From an uncultured Flavobacteriia bacterium (GTDB lineage Bacteria; Bacteroidota; Bacteroidia; Flavobacteriales_D; Crocinitomicaceae), in the NCBI GenBank assembly GCA_937975705.1, contig CALJTX010000017.1:1-50293 (forward strand): a stretch of 50,293 nt of DNA. The letters are read 5' to 3'. A program made the translations under genes and the position numbers. The notes beneath the pieces are model-generated. The model saw only the letters and a program-made list of their open reading frames with translations, did not search any database and was not told the DNA's origin. Positions 41,183-48,922 of this stretch are shown here, in pieces; within the stretch, counting starts at the first letter, position 1, and the number at the start of each line of letters is the position of its first letter.

Positions 41183-44100
41183 ATGCAAAAACAAACTACT
41201 ACAAGTTTTTTTGCCTTCTTGATGTTTTTTAGTTTGTCGGTGGTGGCTTTTGCCCAAACCGGTATCCGAGGAACCATCACAGACGCTTCTGGAGTTCCGC
41301 TATTCAATGCTTCGGTATTGGTGGAAGGTCAGGGCAAGGGCGCCGTATCAAATGAAAAAGGATTTTACGAAATCACAGGCCTCAAAGCCGGAACTTACAA
41401 TGTCATTTATAAGTTCATGGGTTTTACCCCACAATCTGATCAAGTTACTGTTGTAGCCAATCAAATGGCGACCAACGATTTTCAGTTTGCTTCTAAAACA
41501 CAAGATGTCGGTGATGTTGTCGTGATTGGTTACGGTACACAGCGCACCAAAGACCTCACTGGTTCAGCAACGGTCATCAACGAAAAAAACTTCGTACAAG
41601 GTTCTTTAGCTACCCCAGAACAACTTGTTATGGGTAAGGTAGCTGGTTTGAAAGTGACCTCCAACGACGGCGCGCCAGGATCCGGTTCAACACTTCGCTT
41701 GCGCGGTGGAACCTCAATCAATGCCTCCAACGACCCATTAATTGTTGTCGACGGAGTGCCATTAGATAACGGAGGCATTGCCGGTGCAGCAAACCCTTTA
41801 TCGCTGATCAACCCAAATGACATCGCTTCATTCGTGGTCTTGAAAGACGCTTCAGCTACCGCTATCTATGGTTCAAGAGCTGCAAACGGCGTTATCCTTA
41901 TTACCACCAAACGCGGTTCTGCTTCTAACGATGTTAAGGTTGTCCTCGATTCCAAAACGTCTGTATCAACAATTGCAAAATATTTCGATGTGCTGAGTGC
42001 AGACTCTCTACGCAGCCTCGTCAATGCAAATGGTACAACCGCTCAAAAAGCGCTTCTTGGCGATTCCAGCACAGATTGGCAAAAACAAGTTTTCCGTTCT
42101 GCTGTAGTCACCGACAACAACGTATCTATCACTGGCGGTATCAAAAATTTCCCATACCGTTTGTCAGTAGGTAACCGCATTGATAACGGTATCCTCAAAA
42201 GAGATCAATTTGCGCGTACTTCTGTAAGCCTCAACATGAATCCTAGCTTACTGGACAAAACATTGCAAATTGAGGCGAACATGAAATACGTTCAAACAGC
42301 GTCTTTCTTCGCAAACCGCGGTGCACTTGGCGCAGCCTTTTTTGATCCAACTCAACCTATTTATTCTGGCAACGAAGCGTATGGCGGTTATTTCGAATGG
42401 ATAGACAACAACAAACCAAATACGCTTTCTGCGCGCAACCCACTTGGCTTGATTGAGCAGTCTACAGACCAAAGCAAAGTCAATCGTGCAATTGCCAATG
42501 CAAAACTTTCTTACCATTTGCCTTCATTACCTGCTTTCAAAGCAACGGTAAACGTAGGTGGTGACTTCTCAGAAGGCACAGGTTACACCATTACTCCTGC
42601 GACATCAGCCTCAGGTTTCTATACACAAGGGCGTTATTCAAAATACCGCACGACCAAAACCAACAAACTTTTTGAATCTTATTTGAGCTATAACTCAGGT
42701 TCTAAATGGGAGAAGCAAACTTTAGAAGTGGTTGCGGGTTATTCTTACCAAGATTGGGATACATACAGCCCAAACAACCCTACATGGAACGAAGCGCAAG
42801 ACAGCGTTATTGCACCAGAGGCTGCATTTCCTTTCTATACACGCAATGTCTTGATGTCTTACTATGGTCGTGCCATCTACAACTATGCTGGCAAATACGT
42901 AGTCAATGTATCCGTTCGTCGCGATGGTTCTTCTCGCTTTAGCCCTGAAACCCGTTGGGGTGTATTCCCTGCAGCATCTGCGGCATGGTTGATTTCAGAA
43001 GAAGCATTCTTGAAGAACAGCAAAACCATCAACATGTTGAAACTACGTGCAGGTTGGGGTATCACTGGTCAGCAAGATGGTATTGGTGATTACGCATACA
43101 TCGGCAACTATTTCCAAGGTGCTACCACTGCCCAATATGCCTTTGGTGGTCAATATTACCAAGTATTGCGTCCGGCAGGCTTTGATGCCAACCTCAAATG
43201 GGAAACCACAACTTCTTACAATGTTGGTTTAGATTTCGGTTTCAAAAACGATCGTTTCTCAGGAAGCGTAGATGTTTACCAAAAAGACACCCGCGACCTC
43301 CTTGCTACAGTTCCTGTACCTGCTGGTACAAACTTTACAAACGAAATCCTTACCAATGTTGGTGCGATGCAAAACCGCGGTATCGAAGCGTCAGTAAACA
43401 CAGGTATTATTGCTAAAAAAGACATGCGCCTAGACTGGACTATCAATGCAACTTACAACAAAAATTCTGTTGTGAAGCTTTCACAAGTTGTAGATACTAC
43501 TTCTCCAGGTGTATTGGTTGGCGGTATTGGTGGCGGTATTGGCAATACCATTCAAGCGCACCAAGTTGGTTACCCAACTTATACTTTCTTCGTTTTGGAA
43601 CAGCAATATGATTCTAAAGGTGACGTCATTGAAGTTGGCTCTTTAGCAGAGATCGACATGAACGGCGATGGCCAAATCACTGCTGCAGACAAATGGAAAG
43701 ATACCAACGCGTTTGTTGACCGCAACCACGACGGCATCATCAATGTCAAAGACCGCTACTACGCTGGTCAGGCTGCACCAAAAATGTTCTTCGGTACTGC
43801 CTTGAACTTCCAATACAAAAAATGGTATGCAGGTTTCTCAGCACGTGCAGAATTAGGCGCTACTATTTACAACAACATTCACTCAAACAGCGCAGTATTC
43901 CAAACTATTGATGGTACCAAAAAATACCTCAACAACATCAGTTCTTTGTACTACCAAGACGAAGTACAGCGCGTTACAGCAAGCCAGTTAATGAGTGACC
44001 ACTACCTCGAGAAAGCTAATTTCTTGCGTATGGACTTCATCAATGTTGGTTACAACTTCGGTAAACTCGGTTTTGCCAAAGAAAAAGTAGGCCTCAATGC

Positions 44101-44233
44101 GAGCTTCGTGGTACAAAATGCATTTGTCGTGACCAAATACTCAGGTCAAGACCCAGAAATTGGCGGCGGTATCGACAACAATTTCTATCCACGTCCACGC
44201 GTGTATTCAGTTAATTTAACATTTGATTTCTAA
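41183..44233 (+). CDS. SusC/RagA-family TonB-dependent outer membrane importer
   Basis: This 1016-residue protein has a signal peptide ending VVAFAQ. A carboxypeptidase-regulatory-like beta domain covers residues 25-105 (GIRGTITDASGVPLFNASVL). The TonB box region VVVIGYGTQ follows, then a plug domain with the SusC signature (LRLRGGTSINASNDPLIVVD and YGSRAANGVILITTKRG). A 22-strand barrel ends in the typical RVYSVNLTFDF. It should import large oligosaccharides using energy from TonB-ExbBD. The context with amylases points to maltodextrins. An EF-hand-like stretch (IDMNGDGQITAADKW, DRNHDGIINVKDRY) is common in this family and may bind calcium. SusD follows 10 bases later. Confidence 0.96.
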   Translation: MQKQTTTSFFAFLMFFSLSVVAFAQTGIRGTITDASGVPLFNASVLVEGQGKGAVSNEKGFYEITGLKAGTYNVIYKFMGFTPQSDQVTVVANQMATNDFQFASKTQDVGDVVVIGYGTQRTKDLTGSATVINEKNFVQGSLATPEQLVMGKVAGLKVTSNDGAPGSGSTLRLRGGTSINASNDPLIVVDGVPLDNGGIAGAANPLSLINPNDIASFVVLKDASATAIYGSRAANGVILITTKRGSASNDVKVVLDSKTSVSTIAKYFDVLSADSLRSLVNANGTTAQKALLGDSSTDWQKQVFRSAVVTDNNVSITGGIKNFPYRLSVGNRIDNGILKRDQFARTSVSLNMNPSLLDKTLQIEANMKYVQTASFFANRGALGAAFFDPTQPIYSGNEAYGGYFEWIDNNKPNTLSARNPLGLIEQSTDQSKVNRAIANAKLSYHLPSLPAFKATVNVGGDFSEGTGYTITPATSASGFYTQGRYSKYRTTKTNKLFESYLSYNSGSKWEKQTLEVVAGYSYQDWDTYSPNNPTWNEAQDSVIAPEAAFPFYTRNVLMSYYGRAIYNYAGKYVVNVSVRRDGSSRFSPETRWGVFPAASAAWLISEEAFLKNSKTINMLKLRAGWGITGQQDGIGDYAYIGNYFQGATTAQYAFGGQYYQVLRPAGFDANLKWETTTSYNVGLDFGFKNDRFSGSVDVYQKDTRDLLATVPVPAGTNFTNEILTNVGAMQNRGIEASVNTGIIAKKDMRLDWTINATYNKNSVVKLSQVVDTTSPGVLVGGIGGGIGNTIQAHQVGYPTYTFFVLEQQYDSKGDVIEVGSLAEIDMNGDGQITAADKWKDTNAFVDRNHDGIINVKDRYYAGQAAPKMFFGTALNFQYKKWYAGFSARAELGATIYNNIHSNSAVFQTIDGTKKYLNNISSLYYQDEVQRVTASQLMSDHYLEKANFLRMDFINVGYNFGKLGFAKEKVGLNASFVVQNAFVVTKYSGQDPEIGGGIDNNFYPRPRVYSVNLTFDF

Positions 44234-44243
44234 TTTTTGAACC

Positions 44244-45812
44244 ATGAAAAGATTAGTAGCTTATACCATTATGGCCAGTGCACTTTTATTAGGTGCTTGT
44301 GGCAAAAACTTAAACCAATCGCCTAAATACGGCCTCAATGCCGAAGCGGTTTACAGCAATGCTGACAACTACATCAAAGTTCTTGCAAAACTCTACTCTG
44401 GTATGTCCATGACGGGCAACCAAGGTCCTGCTGGGCAAGCTGATATCGCTGGTATTGACGAAGGTTTCTCTGCATATGTGCGCGTATTGTGGAACATGCA
44501 AGAGTTGCCTACCGACGAAGCCATTTGCGGTTGGAATGACCCCGGAATTCCTGATTTGAACAAAACGGAGTGGAATGCCGATAACGTTTGGGTAAAAGGA
44601 ATGTACTACCGTATTTTTTACCAAATTACGCTTTGTAATGAGTTCATCTGGCAAGCACGCGACGAAAAACTCAATGAGCGCGGTTTTACAGCAGCCCAAG
44701 TTTCAAATATCGTCACAATGCGCAACGAAGCGCGCTTCTTGCGTGCATTGGCTTACTACCATGCTATGGATCTATTCGGAAATGTACCATTCGTAACTGA
44801 AGAAGATCGCGTTGGTGCTTTCAATCCAGAGCAAATCATGCGTGCCGATTTATTTGCTTACATCGAGTCTGAACTCAAAGCTATTGAAGACGAGCTTACA
44901 ACGGCTCCGGTAGTGGACTACGGACGTGCATCAAGCAGTGCTGCCCATGCACTTATGGCCAAAATGTACCTCAATGCTGAAGTTTACACAGGTACAGCGC
45001 GCTACAACGATTGTGCAACTTACTGTGAAAAAATTATCAATACCAATAATTTTCAGTTAGACGACGTCTACCAAGATTTGTTCTTAGCAGACAACAACAC
45101 TTCACCTGAGATCATCTTCCCAGTTGTTTACAATGGTTTGTATTCTCAAACTTGGGGTGGAACAACCTTTATGATTTGTTCAGCACTTGGTGGATCTATG
45201 GTTGCGGCAGACTACGGTGTAAACGGCAAATGGGCAGGCAACCGTGCAACACGTCCATTCATCGAAAAATTTGTTGATTCTACAGAAGATTCACGTTGGT
45301 TGTTCTACACGGCTGGTCAACAAATTGATATCACTTCAATGAGCACGTTTACACAAGGGTATGCAAATCCTAAATACAAGAACAAAACCAAAGACGGTTT
45401 GAACGGTTCGAACAACGCAACTTCGGCTCACGTCGATGTAGATTTCCCGATGTTCCGTTTGGGTGATGTTTTCTTGATGTATGCAGAGGCTAAATTCCGT
45501 TCAGGAGATGAAGCTACCGCACTCACTTACATGAACAAAATTCGCGAAAGAGCATACGGAAATGCGAGCCACAACTACAGTTCACTTGTACTCAATGATT
45601 TCATCGATGAGCGCGCACGCGAACTCAACTGGGAGTGTACACGCCGTACAGACCTCATTCGTTTTGGTCTCTTCACGAGCGGCACCTATGTTTGGCCGTT
45701 TAAAGGTGGAGATGTAGCTGGAATTGGTGTAAACGATAAATATAACCTATACCCAATTCCAACTTCTGATATCGTACTGAACCCGAATTTACAACAGAAT
45801 CCTGGTTACTAA
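44244..45812 (+). CDS. SusD/RagB-family glycan-binding lipoprotein
   Basis: This 522-residue outer-membrane lipoprotein has the lipobox LLGAC with Cys19. The helical tetratricopeptide-like SusD fold is shown by MRNEARFLRALAYYHAMDLF, ALMAKMYLNAEVYTG, FRLGDVFLMYAEAKFRSGD and the C-terminal DERARELNWECTRRTDLIRF. It ends YPIPTSDIVLNPNLQQNPGY, the standard family end. It forms the lid over SusC and presents oligosaccharide to it; starch-type glycans are inferred from context. It lies 10 bases after SusC and is followed by a terminator. Confidence 0.96.
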   Translation: MKRLVAYTIMASALLLGACGKNLNQSPKYGLNAEAVYSNADNYIKVLAKLYSGMSMTGNQGPAGQADIAGIDEGFSAYVRVLWNMQELPTDEAICGWNDPGIPDLNKTEWNADNVWVKGMYYRIFYQITLCNEFIWQARDEKLNERGFTAAQVSNIVTMRNEARFLRALAYYHAMDLFGNVPFVTEEDRVGAFNPEQIMRADLFAYIESELKAIEDELTTAPVVDYGRASSSAAHALMAKMYLNAEVYTGTARYNDCATYCEKIINTNNFQLDDVYQDLFLADNNTSPEIIFPVVYNGLYSQTWGGTTFMICSALGGSMVAADYGVNGKWAGNRATRPFIEKFVDSTEDSRWLFYTAGQQIDITSMSTFTQGYANPKYKNKTKDGLNGSNNATSAHVDVDFPMFRLGDVFLMYAEAKFRSGDEATALTYMNKIRERAYGNASHNYSSLVLNDFIDERARELNWECTRRTDLIRFGLFTSGTYVWPFKGGDVAGIGVNDKYNLYPIPTSDIVLNPNLQQNPGY

Positions 45813-45834
45813 TATTGAAAATGTTGATTGATGG

Positions 45835-45867
45835 AAAGGGGGGAGTTTTCGAACTCTCCCTTTTTTT
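45835..45867. terminator. Terminator after SusD, probably bidirectional
   Basis: The stem AAAGGGGGGAGTT / AACTCTCCCTTT (two G-T pairs) has a TTCG tetraloop and a run of seven T. It sits between two convergent genes; A-rich sequence on the left gives the - strand a short T-run as well. Confidence 0.85.
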
Positions 45868-45889
45868 GTGCTGTAAAATGCGCTGCAGA

Positions 45890-46567
45890 CTACAGCTGCA
45901 CGGAATAGGAAATTCTTCCTAGCGCTTGCATTCCACTTGCACGCGATCTGAGACCTATTTGCACTTTGACGTTTTGTTTCTTAGGCAACTCTATTTGCGT
46001 ACCAATAAAGTAACGCCATTGAACAGTAGCACCCGTGACCAGTACTTCTGTAGGCGTATAAACGACATTGGCATTCCAGCGGTAAAAGTGTTCTGCGCTG
46101 ACGCAAGGGCTCAGTGGGAAATCTTTGATGTCATAACTCATGCTGAGTTTGTTGCGCCAAATACTACTTGTCTGTTGGCCAGTTTGGATGCTCCACTGCT
46201 GTGTAGAACTCCAAGAGAGGTCTAGTCGTTTTGGGCCAAAATCAAAAGCGTCTAGCATCGATAATTGGAACCCTAATTGAAAACGCTGAGAAAAGCGATC
46301 TGCGGCAAGTACCAACTGATCTCCTTTTTCATTGAGCACCGCACGGTAGGCGCCTTCAAGCTTCAATCCGTCTATAAGCGTATAGGAATGGCTGAGGTCG
46401 AGGTAAAGGCGATCAAATCCAACACCTATTTGCTGACGATTGCCAATTTCAAATCCAGATGTTTGGGTTTTTGTCCATTTTTTAGAAAGGCCAGCATCTA
46501 GCCACAATCCGGTTTGTGCGTTCAGTACTTGGCCGAACAAAAGAATAGGGAAGAGTATTTTTTTCAT
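45890..46567 (-). CDS. DUF2490-like outer-membrane beta-barrel protein
   Basis: This 225-residue exported protein has a signal peptide (MKKILFPILLFGQVLNAQ). Alternating polar/hydrophobic strands suggest a small beta-barrel: LWLDAGLSKKWTKTQTSGFE, LSHSYTLIDGLKLEGAYRAV, WRYFIGTQIELPKKQNVKVQ, and a final IGLRSRASGMQALGRISYSV. The pattern resembles DUF2490 proteins of Bacteroidota, which have no assigned function. Its start overlaps the stop of the lipoprotein gene by one base (TAATG on the - strand), so the two are coupled. It is the last gene of the lnt-CotH-lipoprotein set. Confidence 0.7.
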   Translation of the reverse strand: MKKILFPILLFGQVLNAQTGLWLDAGLSKKWTKTQTSGFEIGNRQQIGVGFDRLYLDLSHSYTLIDGLKLEGAYRAVLNEKGDQLVLAADRFSQRFQLGFQLSMLDAFDFGPKRLDLSWSSTQQWSIQTGQQTSSIWRNKLSMSYDIKDFPLSPCVSAEHFYRWNANVVYTPTEVLVTGATVQWRYFIGTQIELPKKQNVKVQIGLRSRASGMQALGRISYSVQL

Positions 46568-47349
46568 TAGTGAAAGATGTGCATGGTGCCTGCGTCTGTG
46601 ATGCTTTCTTTTGCGGTGATTTCAATTATTTTCTCAATTGCGATGTGCTGGCCATCGATAGGAGGGTTTTCGCTGACCACGTAAATTTTGTACGTGCCGA
46701 CCTGTAAATCATTGAACTGAAATGCACCGTTGGCATCTGTTTTGACGTTGTCGCTGGCATAGGTGTTTGCCCCAAAACAGATATACACATTTTTTTCAGC
46801 CATATTTTGCACCATCGGATTTAAATAATCTGCACTACCTTGGTTGGCTACATCTAAAGCAAAATTGGTGGTGCCGTTGTCAGGGTCTGGAATGGCTTGG
46901 TGGCTTTTGTAGTTGAGTATGAGCATATCTTGATCTAGTGCCATTGTGAAATTCAATACACCTAAGCTATTTAATTTGTTTTTTACAGCTTGTGCAATTG
47001 TGGTATTTGCATCACTGTAATTAAAAATGACTTCTACGCCAATTCTACCCTGAATATTTGGGTTCGCACTTGATACCCAAGTTGGATTTTTGAAATAAAT
47101 ATAATAGTTGTTACCATCTTTCACTTCGTTGAGTAAAAAGTAGTCTCCGTGCTCAATTTGCGCTCCAGAGGTGAAGGTAATTTGCTGTACTTCGTTTTCT
47201 CCAGCAATAAAATCTTGTCCAGTAATCTTGCCTTTAATCGCAGAAGTACCGCCTGGCCCCGGATTTTTTTTGACACAAGAAAATGACGTGGCCGCCAGCA
47301 GCCCTGTTAGGAAAAGCGGTACGAAATTAATTTTTAAAGATTTTTTCAT
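46567..47349 (-). CDS. Lipoprotein of unknown function
   Basis: This 260-residue protein has a signal peptide and lipobox TSFSC with Cys25, followed by KKNPGPGG. The middle is beta-rich and not recognised (GKITGQDFIAGENEVQQITF; YYIYFKNPTWVSS). The last 70 residues look like a carboxypeptidase-regulatory-like or transthyretin-type domain (VKTDANGAFQFNDLQVGTYK). The Met at 47349 is chosen because it begins the signal peptide; the frame is open to 47391. Its first 23 bases overlap the end of the upstream CotH gene, and its stop overlaps the start of the barrel gene. Function is unknown; a place in the outer membrane with the barrel is inferred. Confidence 0.75.
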   Translation of the reverse strand: MKKSLKINFVPLFLTGLLAATSFSCVKKNPGPGGTSAIKGKITGQDFIAGENEVQQITFTSGAQIEHGDYFLLNEVKDGNNYYIYFKNPTWVSSANPNIQGRIGVEVIFNYSDANTTIAQAVKNKLNSLGVLNFTMALDQDMLILNYKSHQAIPDPDNGTTNFALDVANQGSADYLNPMVQNMAEKNVYICFGANTYASDNVKTDANGAFQFNDLQVGTYKIYVVSENPPIDGQHIAIEKIIEITAKESITDAGTMHIFH

Positions 47350-48922
47350 AAATACCTTTGTTTGGTTCTGAAATGAAATATACACCTGCATTCAGGAGCT
47401 CGAGGTCTAAGGTCAAATTAGGCGTATTGTAAGGTTCTTGTTGGATAATTTTTCCTGATAAATCAAGTAAACTCAGTTGCCCTGCGCCTTCAAGACCGCT
47501 AATTTGAATTGCTCCGGAACTTGGATTTGGAAAAATTTGGATGGAAGTTTGACTGGTTTCTTGGAGTCCGACGCTGCAAGTCCCAAACATATTTGCATCC
47601 ATCCAGGCGGTTCTATTCTGGATCCAGGTCTTGAGGTAGTTGACCTCAGCTTGATAGGTTTGTCCTATAAAATTATTAGGCCAAACGTAGTTGCCCAAGA
47701 TCGGCCATTTTTGATAATGTCTTGACGCGGGTAATTCTAGCACCAAGGCCATAGAATCAATGTATTGGAAGAGAACGGAATCACTCAAGGTACTTTGGCG
47801 CAAAGCAGTCCAGCGACAATTCACATCATTGGCGTAGAGCGGATCTTCTAGCATGCGGTTCCACCAGAAGGGATTTTGCCATTCGCCACCTCCGCCACAA
47901 ATGCTATTGAAGTTGATTTCCCAGCCAGCAGTGTTGCCACCTTGGCAATAATTGGCATTACCCCATGCAATATTGAAGTCCCATAATGGGCCGGCAACAA
48001 GTTTGCCTCCTTCGCTGAAGCGCTGTTTGTGCAGATAGGTCGAGATGCGGTAACCATCGACGTTTTTGGATAGCTCGTTGATCAAAAAGAAGTCAATGAA
48101 AGAAGCAACATCGATATAAGGTTTGTAACCCGTAATAGGATCTGTAAAATTACTGCTCTTGAGCGCGACTTCCCAATCGGTAAGGTAGTCTTGAATATAG
48201 GCCTTTTGAAGTGGGTGAATGGTATCTATAGTTGGGTCGTGGAGTTGAAAGCGAATGGGGCCTGTGCCGGGCGCTTGACACGTATAAGGTGAGGTCCAGG
48301 CGATGACGCCACCGGCTGTTGTTTTGTCAACTTTTACGATGTATCCACCGGTGAGGTGATTGTCTAGGGTGTCTGAAAAGTTAAGTTGGTCAATATTGAC
48401 TCTGCCAGGATTGGTTTTGATGCGCTCCATGAGCACATATACACCGATATAGTTGCCATTCAGTACCACCTCGCAAAATTGTGTGCGTGGTGCCCAACGG
48501 CCAAGTTCATTGCCTAATTTATAAGTGAGTACATTTCGCATGAGGGCTTTGTCTGTGTAGGGCGCATATAGGATCCAGTCGTTGTCTGAAGGCCAATCAA
48601 AGAGCGAAACATTGTAATTGATTTGATTTGGACCTCTGGTTTCTAAGCCGTATGATTGCTGCGGAAAACCTCCAGAGGATGAGCCGCGTTTCTCAATAGC
48701 AATTTGCCCATCGAATTCATTGAAGGGATCGTTTATATAATTGACTTGCCCGGGCCCGTTGTAAATGATGCCCATCATGGCGTCAATCTTGGGTTCGTCT
48801 TGAATAGCAATTCCGTCGGTATCTATTACTACAATTGGCAAGGTTGAACTCGTGAAGTTTACTTGCGCATTTGTATTTAGATAAATACTAAATACACTAA
48901 AAAAGAAAAGCCAAATTTTCAT
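47327..48922 (-). CDS. CotH-family kinase-like protein with T9SS sorting domain
   Basis: This 531-residue protein has a signal peptide (MKIWLFFFSVFSIYLNTNAQ). An N-terminal beta segment (VVIDTDGIAIQDEPKIDAMM) is followed by a CotH domain: IEKRGSSSGGFPQQSYGLET, DNDWILYAPYTDKALMRNVL, NVDGYRISTYLHKQ and the metal-site-like WDFNIAWGN. The last 80 residues are a T9SS type A sorting domain (IQIFPNPSSGAIQISG to GVYFIS). It is expected on the cell surface or released. Kinase activity is inferred from the family. It differs clearly from the CotH at 35320 in sequence and tail. Its ATG overlaps the lnt stop (ATGA), so it depends on lnt translation. Confidence 0.87.
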   Translation of the reverse strand: MKIWLFFFSVFSIYLNTNAQVNFTSSTLPIVVIDTDGIAIQDEPKIDAMMGIIYNGPGQVNYINDPFNEFDGQIAIEKRGSSSGGFPQQSYGLETRGPNQINYNVSLFDWPSDNDWILYAPYTDKALMRNVLTYKLGNELGRWAPRTQFCEVVLNGNYIGVYVLMERIKTNPGRVNIDQLNFSDTLDNHLTGGYIVKVDKTTAGGVIAWTSPYTCQAPGTGPIRFQLHDPTIDTIHPLQKAYIQDYLTDWEVALKSSNFTDPITGYKPYIDVASFIDFFLINELSKNVDGYRISTYLHKQRFSEGGKLVAGPLWDFNIAWGNANYCQGGNTAGWEINFNSICGGGGEWQNPFWWNRMLEDPLYANDVNCRWTALRQSTLSDSVLFQYIDSMALVLELPASRHYQKWPILGNYVWPNNFIGQTYQAEVNYLKTWIQNRTAWMDANMFGTCSVGLQETSQTSIQIFPNPSSGAIQISGLEGAGQLSLLDLSGKIIQQEPYNTPNLTLDLELLNAGVYFISEPNKGIYEKIFKN

